NCBI GenBank assembly: GCA_038502055.1
Contig: JAXRKN010000043.1
Location: 2,356,001-2,420,000, forward strand
Length of the DNA: 64,000 bases
Source: Tanytarsus gracilentus
Lineage: Eukaryota > Arthropoda > Insecta > Diptera > Chironomidae
Direction of reading: 5' to 3'
Of this stretch, positions 44,874 through 56,199 are shown in pieces (within the stretch, counting starts at the first letter, position 1; each line of letters opens with the position of its first letter). The notes under the pieces were generated by a model. The model was not told the origin of the DNA. It searched no databases and saw nothing but the letters and a program-made list of their open reading frames with translations. Both the position numbers and the translations under genes were made by a program.

Positions 44874-47207
44874 TTAAGTGTTCTCAAATTTTTCCAACCA
44901 CACTGGACTGCAATAGTTCGAAAACTCTTTAAAAGCTCTCGCCATTTCTTTTTGTGGGAAATTTATTTCAAGTTTGACGAAATCAAAATTTTTCGCATCA
45001 CTCAAACTGCACACAACAATAATTTGCGCATCAGTTTTTAACTCACTTAACATTTTCACCGTATTTTCCACATTTTTCGATTCAGTTACATCAAAAATTA
45101 TTCGATCGATTTCGGAATTATTAATTAGAGTAAAAAATTCTTCTTTTAAAATTTTATGTTGAATTTTTTCGATATCCACAAAAATATTTTTTACTTTTAA
45201 ATGTAATTTATTTTGAGATAACCGAAAAATATCGTTGTGCAACTTAGTTAACGCGAACTTTGAAACATTTGAGGTTAAAACAATTTTCTGTGATTTATTT
45301 TGTACAATCTCTAAATCTTGTGAGCTTTTCAACTTTAAATTTGATTCGTTAATTCTTTTAATAACGCCAAAATCACTGTTGAGCTTGATGAGTTGATAAA
45401 CATTTAAAATTTGAAGATCGCGAAAAACAAAATCTCTCAAATAATCAAAAAGTTCTTCATGACATCTGCGGAGCTCCTCAACTTTCTCAGGTTCACTCAA
45501 ATATCGAGCACGAATGTGATTTGGTCGCACAGCAAGCTCAGCTTTCTGTTGATATCCAGGTGTGTAGCAATTGAAAACCCACTGAATTACTGACTCAGTT
45601 GAATCTCCACAATTCTTTCTCTCCTTCTCTAAAATTTCTTCCCATAAACTTTCTCTTTCAGCGTCGCCTTTACAAAATGGCAAACAAGAATTTTCGTAAA
45701 TTAAAAATAAAATTAAATGCGTCAACTCGTGAATGAAAGTTCCATAGCGATTAAATTTACTCGAATCTCTTCCGACATAAAGTTCACCCTTATTAAAGTA
45801 AGCCATACCCGTTGCGGACTCATTTGCACTCGGATCCATCGACTTAACACTTTCACCTGCAAAATCAAAAATTACTTTTAAATCAGCTTGCGAAGCGGTT
45901 TGAAGAAAAATTTTCAAGTCCTCACATTGACTCAAATCAATAAGCATTTCTTGAACTTCATTCGATGAAATCGGCGAAAGTGCGTCAAATTTACATTTCG
46001 AAAGTAAAAAGCCACAGAATGCATTTGGACTTTCTTGCAGATATTTTAAATTTTCTTTGCGAATTACTTGTTTTTCTTCATACGACAAATTTTCAATTTT
46101 CTCATCGAGTTGACTTCCCTTGTCGGTGTAAAAATTATTCGCCCTTAAATAAGAAAATATTTCGAGTTTTTTACGATCGATCGCAAACTCAAGAGCGCAC
46201 ACGTTTTGTTTTCCATAACATAATCGATGACTTTCGTATTTTTTGGTGAATTCTTTGATTTTCTTTAAATTTCCATTTTTTATGTTCTCGTGGAGATTTT
46301 CAATGTCTTCGAAAATTTTCTCTGAATCACTTAAAAGACTTTCTTTAATTTTTGAATAAATTTCGTAAAATTCTTTTTCAGCTGCTTTATCGAGTGATTT
46401 TTTTAGCAATGAAAAATTGAAAAACTTTTCACATTTTTTGGTGAATTTTAAGAAAAAATCAACAATTTTTAAGTTTCTGCATTCAATTGCAGCCAAAAAT
46501 ACATTTTGAGATTTTTCACCACATTTTAAATTTAAAATTTCTTCAATTTGATCGTCTCTAATTTCAGCAGCGTTAAAAACTCTCAAAAAAGCTAGAAAAA
46601 TTTCAAAATTTTTGCTGCGAATTGTCGAATACAAAATTTCACATTCGATGATTTTTGTAAATTTAATATCGAAAATATTCAAAAGTCTAAAGCAAAAATC
46701 ATCTTGTGAATTAATTGCAGCGATAAAAAGTTTGTTAAATTCTTTTTCGTATTTTAAAAATTTACTTAAATTCAAATCATTAATTGGACACTTTTGGATG
46801 TTTAAGAAAACTTCTGTAGTGAATTTTGAATCATTCAAATTTTTATGAATTTTCTCAACTTTCATATTAAGTTTAATTTCATAAAAGATTTTTTCACTTT
46901 TATATTTTAAGAAATTTTTTGATCCCAACTGCAAAAGAATTGAGCGAGAGTCGGAAAATTTAACAGAAATTTCATTTTTTATGAACTCGTATGAACTTTT
47001 TTCCACATTTTTTATATAAATTTGTAAAATAAATAATTTTGGAAAATTTTCAAGATTTAGATTTTTAATAATTTTTAAAATTTCTTCTAAATTTTGATTT
47101 TCACATATTTGAATAATTTCAACTTGATCATTAAATAAATTTGAATTTGTTTCAGAAATTTTCAAAATTTTACTTGAATTAATTCGTTGATTTAAATCTG
47201 AAGCCAT
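44874..47207 (-). CDS. single-exon protein with ankyrin-like repeats and a HExxH metallopeptidase motif
   Basis: This is an uninterrupted 777-codon gene with no introns. Residues about 155-360 contain loose ankyrin-like helical repeats such as 'NVFLAAIECRNLKIVDFFL' and 'CALEFAIDRKKLEIFSYL'. Residues about 420-600 form a putative zinc metallopeptidase. 'GTFIHELTHLILF' supplies H493, E494 and H497, and E519 or E557 ('KAELAVRPNH') could be the third ligand. A preceding 'MAYFNKGELYVGRD' resembles the edge-strand region of such enzymes. Residues 610-777 are an alpha/beta region I do not recognise. No signal peptide or membrane segment is seen, so an intracellular role is inferred. The substrate is unknown. 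The absence of introns suggests retroposition, transfer or a rapidly expanding lineage-specific family. Confidence is high that it is a gene, moderate for peptidase activity and low for function. Confidence 0.85.
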   Translation of the reverse strand: MASDLNQRINSSKILKISETNSNLFNDQVEIIQICENQNLEEILKIIKNLNLENFPKLFILQIYIKNVEKSSYEFIKNEISVKFSDSRSILLQLGSKNFLKYKSEKIFYEIKLNMKVEKIHKNLNDSKFTTEVFLNIQKCPINDLNLSKFLKYEKEFNKLFIAAINSQDDFCFRLLNIFDIKFTKIIECEILYSTIRSKNFEIFLAFLRVFNAAEIRDDQIEEILNLKCGEKSQNVFLAAIECRNLKIVDFFLKFTKKCEKFFNFSLLKKSLDKAAEKEFYEIYSKIKESLLSDSEKIFEDIENLHENIKNGNLKKIKEFTKKYESHRLCYGKQNVCALEFAIDRKKLEIFSYLRANNFYTDKGSQLDEKIENLSYEEKQVIRKENLKYLQESPNAFCGFLLSKCKFDALSPISSNEVQEMLIDLSQCEDLKIFLQTASQADLKVIFDFAGESVKSMDPSANESATGMAYFNKGELYVGRDSSKFNRYGTFIHELTHLILFLIYENSCLPFCKGDAERESLWEEILEKERKNCGDSTESVIQWVFNCYTPGYQQKAELAVRPNHIRARYLSEPEKVEELRRCHEELFDYLRDFVFRDLQILNVYQLIKLNSDFGVIKRINESNLKLKSSQDLEIVQNKSQKIVLTSNVSKFALTKLHNDIFRLSQNKLHLKVKNIFVDIEKIQHKILKEEFFTLINNSEIDRIIFDVTESKNVENTVKMLSELKTDAQIIVVCSLSDAKNFDFVKLEINFPQKEMARAFKEFSNYCSPVWLEKFENT

Positions 47208-50200
47208 CGCAATATGAATTTAATTTTTAAAAAGTGGTTTTTAATATTTTTTCAACAGTTGTCTTCCTTCTTGGTATTAGAAAGAATTTTAGTTTTAAAT
47301 CATGATAAATCTTTCGCTAGCTTGAAGATGCCTGTGCAAAAAAAATTATTAAATTAGTTAATGACAAATTTACTTTTTCTCACCACACATGTTAATTTCT
47401 CGCTCGAAATTAATTAATTTTTGTGCAATTTTTAAATTCACTCAGATTATTTTTATTTAAACTTTATAAATTGATGTGACCATTTTAAATTATTTGTCAA
47501 ATAATTTTTCACAAAAATGTTTTCCTTTTTTGAATCAATTTTTACTTAATTAATTTTCAGAGTTTTTTATTTTGCGACTTTTACTCTGCAAAGAAGAATG
47601 AAGTCTGAAGTCAATTTTTTTCGAGGAAGATGGAAATTATTTTCGTCGCTCACGAGAGATTTTATTTTCTCTCTTGATATATGAAATCTATAGGTTTGTT
47701 GATAATATCATAAAAATGCATCATTAAAATTTGCGGAGAGTAAATTTATTTTTCTTCCTACTCATTCACATTTTTAGCATCATTATAATTTATTAAACAT
47801 ATGTTGATTTCATTCATTTTTTGAAATGTCAAAAATAATTGAAATGTTATCAAAATATTACTAATTAATAAACGATCAAAAAAAAATATTTGTTAGAAAA
47901 TTTCTCAAGCTTTAAAAACATAAATTTCAATTTATTTTCTCGGTCAACAATTTTCATTTTACTCTCTTGAGTGAGTCATCAACAGAATCAAGAAGAGTTC
48001 ATCAAATTGTCAAAGTTTATTAGTCATCAAGTGCAAGAAATTTAAGACATTTTCCCTTAATTTATGTCGCACGAGTGAAAAAGCTCGTGAGACATTCAAC
48101 AAAATGAAAGTCATCAAGACGGAAATAAATTTTATTTTTGTGATTTCCGTAAATTGAAATTGACTTTTAGTGTCGTTTTTAAGTAACTTTTGTGAGGGAT
48201 TAATTTCAACAGGTTTTGTGTTCTCAAGAGCTTTCAGGAAGCATTTTTGATGTACATGAAGTTGATTTGGGATGAACTTCAAATTTAAAACTAATTCAAT
48301 TCATTTTTTATAAAAAATACTTAAAGCAATTTCGCAATCATTGCATCAAATTTTTGCTCGCTTTATTTATTTGAAAACTTCATTTTATATTTTAAATCAC
48401 AAAAGAGTAATTTCAACTCTCATCTCAACCATCAAGAGGGTTTCGCTTCCTCTCTGCCTCGCAATCGCTTTTAATTAGATTGAAATGAAAGCTTATGCAA
48501 TCATGAAAAGCTTTATAGCCCGAGCTCAACCGTTATTTATCGCAGTTGCGATTGTGTAAATTTAATTTCCGTGACTTCTTTCGAAAACTGCATTTAATGA
48601 ATTAAATTTTCAGTGAAGGTTTTTCTTTTGAGGAGAAGTTTGTTTGTGCAAGGAAGCAATAGAGAGAAAAGTAATTTCGTTATTTAATTAAGTTTGGATA
48701 TTCTGTTAGGTGGGAAGCAAACAAAAAATCGACCCAGTGAGGAATTTATTAAATTAATTGAATTAATGAAATTTTAAATTTAAGCTTGTAACTGCCCGCG
48801 GGATTAAATATCGTGCCTAGCCCATCAAATGTCCGTATTGCTATTCATAGCCCAACATTACCGACTTAATTCAACAGGCATGCAATACATAATGTCCAGA
48901 GGAATGCAATAAAAAAATGTTTATGGTAATAAAAGTTTCGTCCACAACATTGTAAAAAACCCACAGCTAGGTCGTAAAGAAAAAACGGAAACATTGAGAC
49001 GAGACCACTTGAATTCATTATGTTTCGAGACTCTTTTTTGCTTATAATTTGCATATCATTATTTTTATGAAAGAAACTTTTTGAAGTCATGAAAATTTAT
49101 TTTAAAATCTTCAAACAAAATTTTCTAAATTATCTTAGTCATTATTTTTTTTTACCCAGAAGTGAGGATTTAGATCAAATACAAATTTACAGTAACAAAT
49201 TCTGGGAAGGCTCGATGAAGAGTGTAATGAACTCAAACTTAACGAGAATTCATTGTGTGGGTGATAAGTGAGGGTTAGAATCAGGATTTTACTCAGAATT
49301 CTTGAATCAACTCATCAGAAATAAATTTTTAATTGTGATAAATTTATTTGTTTACATTTTTCTTGTTAATTTTAAAGTACGAAATTTACAATTGTAGCAA
49401 AAGTCAATTAAATTTTAAAACACTTAAATATTCATCTCTTTATCCCTGTTAACAAGATAAAAACAACGACCAGCTTAAATTGTAAATTTAATTACAGAAA
49501 AGATAACACCAAAGACTTTCTTCATCCCCTGAAAATATTTTAATCATTATGAATGCTCTTAAACATGCTAAAGAAAGAAAATAAATGCGAGTGAAACATT
49601 TTTCATTTGCACAAAAAAGAAAAATATTTTATCGTCATGCTCTTTTAACTGGGAATAATTTACATTTGAATTTAAGGCGAGAGAGCTTTCCTTCTATGAA
49701 AAATAAATAACTTAACGCAATTTGCATAATTTTAATATTCATCATTTTCGCTTGCCTTTCTTGCGTGAGCTCTCACTCGCCATTTAGCCGACGACTGACG
49801 GAGTAATAAATGAAAAGATATTGACGGTTAATGGCCTTGATGAAAAATTTTGAGCGTTTCTTTAGGCTTGAATTTATTTAATTAAAATTTTTGCTACAAA
49901 AATTTCATGAATATTTCTTAATTTTGACACAAAAATATATTTTTTAAGTAATATTTTATTAATTAATCTTAGCTTCTCTGACAAACCCAATTAAAATCAG
50001 TCTACGAAAGCTTTCTAAATTGAATTATAATTCGAGAAATAAAAAAAGGTCTTTTTTCAACTTAGACGAATTTTATCCTAACAATTCTAATTTTCGACCT
50101 TCACAAATTTTACCTTGACGCCATGTCACATTCAATCATTCTCGCCGTGAATCAAAAAAGCGAAACATTAAAGACCGACAAAATTAATATCCGAAGGCTG

Positions 50201-53200
50201 ATGAAATTTATGCGAGATGCTAAAATTCTCTTATCGTGCTCGAATAATTTGAATTTTTTAAGAAGTAATTAAATTAATCTTAGCCGCACCTGTCACAATT
50301 CTTTGCGATGTTTTGTCTTTAAAAGGTTGTTTTTAGAAATTTAGCTTGATGAGACATTAATTAGAGAGTGCTACCTTCGGGGTGTTTCTTAAGAAAATCT
50401 TAAATCAAATTAAAGCTTTCGAGATTTGAAATATTTTTGTTTGTTTTTTTAAATAAGGTGGAGGACTATAACTTCGGATTTTCGGTGATTTAAATTTTTT
50501 AAATAATTCAGAAAAATTCCAGTAGGATTTGAAATTTCTCTTTCTACAAAAAATATAAATGGCGAATAAAATAATTTGACGTATCAAAATTAACATGCGT
50601 CGTCATAGTTCGAAGAAATTTATTATTATTTAATTTTAAAAGCATCCTTACACTTTCTGAAAAGCTTTTTCAGTAATTTTTTGATTGATTCCAAAAAAAT
50701 TAATTTTAAGTTCAATTAATGACTAAATTTTCTACGCATCAAAAAACCCACAAGTTTTTCATTTAACGTAAGCTGATTAAATTTCACAAACTTTTATGTT
50801 TCTCCAAAATGCTTTGAAAATTTTCCTACTGTTGTTGTAAAGCCTTTTTGTGTTTTCTTCCATAAAATTTAGATGTTCCACGCGGCAATGGATTTTTTTA
50901 ATAATCCATTCGCTTAAAACTTTCCCATGCCGCTTTTCATGGTAACTTCGCAATGTGCTAAGGATGAAAAAGTTTATCAAAATATTTCCTCTCATTCACA
51001 CCGATGTAGCGAGGCAGGAACATCAGAAGCATCACCTCGAGGCAATGTTTATCTTTAATCGCTCCTTTCCTTTCCTTAAACATGCAAAGAGCAGACATAA
51101 TATGAACTTTCACATAATGTTATTAAAGATATGGAATATGTGAAGATGTGCCGAAAATTTACAGTGAGATTTCAATGAAATTTAAAATAAGGACATTAAA
51201 ATTAAGGTTTTACTAATTAATGCATTTAAAATATTCTTAAATCCTGAAAATTAAAATTATTTTTTAAATTTCAGAGCTTTCGCTGTACTTCGAGCAACCT
51301 CAACGTCTTTTCTCGTTCATTCTTCACTTCCAAAATTTTCTAAAACTGTGTATTATTTCAATACTGTCGTCTTTTCTCCGAAAATATTCTCAATCTTTAT
51401 GTTTATGCTATGATACATAATCGTTAATTAATATTCAAGAAAATATTTCGATAATAATCTCGGCTATATGTTTTTCATGTGCATTGTGCTTGAGAGGAGG
51501 AAATTGTGAGTTATTATTCAAATAAAATGATAACGACGAGCAAAAAAAGAGAAAAGGGAAGTCATTAGATGAAGAATATCAATGTCGGCATGATACGAGA
51601 TAGCGAGATTAATATATTTAGCTTGCGGAGGAGTCAAAGGGGTGTGAAACTTGGGTGAAAATTTTTAACTGTAACGAAAGTAAAGTTTTAATTATTTTTA
51701 ATGCTATGAAACCGCTGAAATATTTAATTTTCAATTACCAGCCACCACTCGCTTACCCTCCAGCATAATATTTCCTCTTTATTGTTGCTGTCGCTACTCC
51801 ATTATGCATAAGCTAAAAATTATAATAAGAAGAAAAATTCTTCCGCTCTAAAAATGAGGCAGAAGCTGTTAACTGATCGCTGTTTTTCTTGTCACACACG
51901 ACCTCCCCGCTTTTATACTGCACTAGCATATTAAATGCCATTTTTATGTACACGAGTGTGAGAGGAAATTTTTTTATGATCATCTCGTTCACTCGGCAGC
52001 ATATTAACAACGTAAGTGAAAAGTCATTTACATTAAATTTTCATGCACACTTTTCGCTTTCATTTCACCCCACGCTTGACCTTCAAATTGCTTTTGCGTG
52101 TGAAATGTACTTAGAGCTGATTTACATCTCACTGCTGAGCTGCTGTACATGATATCGTGATATCGTGATGGAATATTTAACATCAATATGCCATTATTGC
52201 AGGATGACCATCTTTTTTATTTAAATTTTTTAAACTATTTCTTTGGTTGAAGATTCATACAAATTTTGTCATGAAAAACCTCCTGAAAAAAAATAAAAAT
52301 AAGATGGTCAGCCTTCAATACTGTTACACTTTATGCGTGGTTTGGTGATTCTGGAAAAGTAAGGCAAGGAATGTAAAATGCAAAATTTTATTTATTGAGG
52401 TTAAAACTTCCAACTTAAAAGTGAAACATTTATGAATTTTTAGAGACTCAAGTTAGGGTAAACTACGCTTAATATGAAAATGACCCAAATTAGTAAATCA
52501 ATAAAAGCCATTTAAAATTCTCTCAGTTGCTTTATTATCAGTCGATTTTTTATTATTTGAATTAAATTTTCACGAAAAAAAAATTAGGAAATTTTTTTTA
52601 ACCAATGACCACTCAATAAATCTCGATGCTTACACGACAAATTAACTGCATTTTCATCTCGGCATTTTTACATCCAACTTTTTTTTACAAAAGTATCTTT
52701 TTAAATGTTGTAATGCCTCATATAAAAAAGTGAATGATAAATTATGAAAAACTTCTTCCTTGATGCAGTGTGAAAATAAATTTCTCGACGCTTCTTTAAC
52801 ATTGGCAAAACATAAAGCAATTTTTTCCTGCATTTAGCTCGCAGAATTATGTATGGTGGAGGAAAGCGAGAGATGAAAAAAATTTATGCTTGTGAGATAA
52901 AGTGATATTTATTAAACAAAAGGAAGAGAATTGGAGATTTCTTCTTTTTCGCTTATGTAGCATAAAGTTTAAAGTTTAGAAGATGAAGAGAAAATCCAGG
53001 AAAATAATATAAAAATTTTTTGAAGAGGAGGTGCTTAAAATTTAATTTTTTAAAAATTTTATTTTAAATTTATAAATTTTTTAAGAATTTAAAATTAAAA
53101 AATTTATTTTCCCTTGCATTTTTCTAAACCCTTATTTTTGGTGTTTTCGTTTCCAAATATTTCTCTAGATTCAACACTTTTTTCACTTCAATGAACATGC

Positions 53201-54922
53201 TTTAATGCTTCGATTTCATTTTTTATTACATTGGAAATCGAGTGACATCCTAGATTTTACTTCCTTGAAGTTTTTCATTCCGCTGCAGTGAATTTAAACT
53301 GAACAAGATGTTAAAAAAGGAATTTTGTAGATAAAGGTAAGAAAAATTCTTCTTGAAATGCAAGAGCTAAAATATTTAAGAGTCGAAAAATACCAGAAGT
53401 AATTTTTTATAAAAAAATTAAAAGAAAATTGTGAAAAATTTTCAAGTTGCTTCAAATTCAAGGAAAATTTTTTTGCTATTAAAATTTTCAAATAATTTTG
53501 CAAATGTCATATCAGTGAATTATTAGATAATCAATAATGTCGATAACGCGATTATGACGTCATCAAATCCCTCCCAACATTCTCTCAGCACTACCAAAAG
53601 TTCAATCTTTATTTTTATCTTCTTTACTGTTCGATGATGTTTCAGCATCATCTCGTGATTTTCACAGCAGCTACAATGTAATCACGATGTTATGGCATCT
53701 CGAATGGGCGGTAAAATAGCTCGAAACACACTAAATAAATTAAATCGAACGACTGGTTCTGCTGGAGGGATATTGAGAAGACTCCGATGGGCCATTCGAG
53801 AGATTATTAAACTGACCTTAAGTGACTTCTAGAGTTTTTGAAATTGAGAAATTTAAAATGAGGGTAAAAATTTATTAAAAACTCTCCACTCAAACTTTAT
53901 TAAATTTCCTCAACAAAACCACACAAAAACTATTAAAAATCTTCTTTGCCCATCTCTGAAGAATAATTTTCTTAATGAAATAATTAACCCCTTGGCTTTT
54001 CTCCTCCTTGGGTCATTTCCATGAACACCTTTTTCTCTGAACATCTTTTTAAAGTCAAACTTTTCCAATTAATTCTTCTTCTTTTCTTCACTCTTGAAAA
54101 TTGATGGGCGTTTCATCAACGAAAAGGACTCGAAGGCATCTCGTGTGACAAAAAGGTTTAATTCCCACTTTTCAATTGAAACTCTTCCCATACATGCACG
54201 CACAAATCTGCTCGAAAAGTGTCGGTTTCTTTTATTTCGAGGATGAGAAACTTGAAACTTCCTTATCTTTTTCCTTTTCGAATTGTAACGATAAAAAGGC
54301 ACATAGTTAAATGGAATGTGACAGAGCATCAATGGATGGGATTAGAGGAAATATTGATTAGTCAGCAGGAAAGTCATAAAAAAGGGGAGAAAAAAAGTTG
54401 GGAAGCGAAAAATTATTTTTCAGCACATTTCCATCTCGGTTTTGCCATTGCGGTTTGATCTCGATTGCAGGGGAATTTGATTGGGGTGAGAAATATATTT
54501 TTATGGGTGAGAAAAATTTCTTAGTAATTTTTTTTAAAGACAAAAAAAAATTTCTTAAAATTTATGCAAGCAACTTTTAATTAAATTACACGTTGAACAT
54601 CACACAAAAACCATATGTTTGATGATGTACAAATTTATTTCAATCTCATATGAAATTCTTTTTTTAATATTTCGCACTAAAAGAAAATTTCGTGAGCTTT
54701 TAGTTTCTTCTTTTTTATGTTCGCTATGTGAGTAAAAAGAGAGCATAACTTTTTCCATTATTTTGATTAATATTCGCTATTTCAACACGAAATGAATGAG
54801 AAAATGTGGAAAGTAAGAGGAAGAAAGCTTTCAGTTAAAATGACTTTTAATTCCGCTCAACAGCAAAAAAATACGACTGATGACTTTGAATAACGATGAC
54901 ACAGACCTTAAGTTTTCATGTG
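47208..54922. other. intergenic region, no gene recognised
   Basis: AT-rich DNA with only short open frames. It includes a long-looped inverted repeat at 52202-52313. Upstream sequence of the 777-residue gene near 47.2-47.4 kb probably includes its leader and promoter, but no TATA or initiator could be fixed. Confidence 0.5.
52202..52313. repeat. inverted repeat with about 20-bp stem
   Basis: GGATGACCATCTT at the left pairs with AAGATGGTCAGCC at the right (12 of 13), and pairing continues through a T-rich/A-rich stretch. The loop is about 65 nt, long for an animal microRNA precursor. A very small MITE is another possibility. Confidence 0.45.
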
Positions 54923-54931
54923 GATTAAAAA
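54923..54931 (+). repeat. left 9-bp target-site duplication
   Basis: GATTAAAAA immediately precedes the transposon and is repeated immediately after it at 56191-56199. Confidence 0.8.
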
Positions 54932-55176
54932 GACTCTGTGACATTTTGCCCCTGTGACATTTTGCCCACACCTAAAATCTGTGGGCAAGGGAAAAAAATA
55001 TAGGTCAATTTGTCCATGGTCAAATGAGGGAAAATTTGAAAATATGTGGCATGTCAAATTGTGGGCAAATTTGTAGTTCCACAAGCAAGAATTTTATTAT
55101 TACATTTGAACGTACTAATACATACGACACACTTCCTTAATATTAAAATACATTTTACCAAAATAAAATTTCATTT

Positions 55177-55398
55177 CTAAACATTATTTTGTTGATACTT
55201 CTTTTTAAATTTCTTTCTGATCAATGACATGATCAATACAATAAATTCGATAATTTTAATTCCAGTTATTATCATTAATAGTATATCCATAGACAAAGGC
55301 ATGTCGCCAATGTTCAATTCATTTGATACATTTACTTCATTGATAATCGCAGTATCTTCAGTTTCGGTTTTTTTAACATCTTTTGAAAAGAACCCCAT
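55177..55398 (-). CDS. 73-residue putative membrane protein carried by the transposon
   Basis: The ORF starts MGFFSK, where a glycine after Met could be myristoylated. It has an acidic, asparagine- and valine-rich stretch ('TAIINEVNVSNELNIGD'), one strongly hydrophobic segment at about residues 40-60 (ILLMIITGIKIIEFIVLIM) and a lysine-rich tail (RKKFKKKYQQ). An AATAAA lies downstream on the same strand near 55.09 kb. The organised layout (polar head, one membrane helix, basic tail) is unlike a chance AT-rich frame. I do not recognise the family and assign no function. It could be a captured host gene or a gene of an ancestral autonomous element. Confidence 0.45.
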   Translation of the reverse strand: MGFFSKDVKKTETEDTAIINEVNVSNELNIGDMPLSMDILLMIITGIKIIEFIVLIMSLIRKKFKKKYQQNNV

Positions 55399-55683
55399 CT
55401 ACAATTATTAATTCATTTTAAAAACTATCAATTTATTTTCACTAACAACTCACAATTGATATATTTATCTTCACTTCCTTTTTTAAAAGAATTAAAATTT
55501 ATAAGACTTCTCAGTTCGACTGATATGCAACGAATGAGATTATTTTTGTCAAAAAATTATTTAAAGCAATAATTGACCCCAATTTAACATATTACTCATG
55601 AAAAATTAACTTACATATGCAAAATTCAATTTTAAATTTTCTCTCTTAAAATTATTTGCTTATTAATCTAATTGGAAAAATTT

Positions 55684-56037
55684 GGCCTACAAATTTATTT
55701 CGATAATAGTCATACCGCACTCGCTTGCACAAAAAAATTGCTTCTCGCTTGAAATTGCTTTCGTGAGAAAATCAGCTGTGTTCAATTTTGTATCGACCTT
55801 TTTCATCATTAGATTTTTGCGCACTTCCTCGCTGTTGACAAAATGATACTTCGTCTCCACATGCTTCAGTTTGTTGCTGAACACTTTGTTCCTGAATGTA
55901 TAACACGATGTCGAATTTTAAGTTATTAAATTAATAAGTATTTTTAAGCCACAAAGTGTTTGCTTAATTGTTTGGCATTGCTGACCAGAGTTGACTGTGT
56001 GCTTGTGCTATGCACCCCAGTCAGCATCGACGTATCC
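55684..56037 (-). pseudogene. Ty1/copia Pol RNase H C-terminal remnant
   Basis: Reading the minus strand from 56037, 'GYVDADWGA' matches the start of the copia-type RNase H domain and is followed at once by a stop. Further on (about 55890-55690), 'KLKHVETKYHFVNSEEVRK' and 'VDTKLNTADFLTKAIS' match the C-terminal end of copia Pol (KHIxxxYHF ... NxADxxTK). The middle of the domain, including the SSTEAEY-type motif, is lost or out of frame. This is a short dead fragment, apparently picked up by the surrounding inverted-repeat transposon. Confidence 0.8.
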
Positions 56038-56190
56038 AATTAATTTTTTCTATCTTCTTTTTTCCTCACTTTTTCTATTTGTTGCTCCTCCTTTTTCTTC
56101 CATCAAAATAACAATCCAAATACCCTTTTTTTGCCCTTCCCCGGATTTTGGGTGAGGGCAAAATGTCCAGGGGCAAAATGTCCTAACCCC

Positions 56191-56199
56191 GATTAAAAA
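56191..56199 (+). repeat. right 9-bp target-site duplication
   Basis: GATTAAAAA, identical to 54923-54931. Confidence 0.8.

Larger units (their letters stand above)
54932..56190. mobile_element. 1.26-kb inverted-repeat DNA transposon with 9-bp target duplication (MULE- or foldback-like)
   Basis: The left end contains TGACATTTTGCCCC followed by a second GACATTTTGCCC. The right end, reverse-complemented, has GGACATTTTGCCCC and then GACATTTTGCCC. The doubled motif in both termini plus a perfect 9-bp GATTAAAAA duplication fit a Mutator-like or Foldback element. Inside, both on the minus strand, are a 73-codon membrane-protein ORF and a decayed Ty1/copia RNase H fragment. No transposase is present, so it is non-autonomous. 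Confidence 0.82.
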
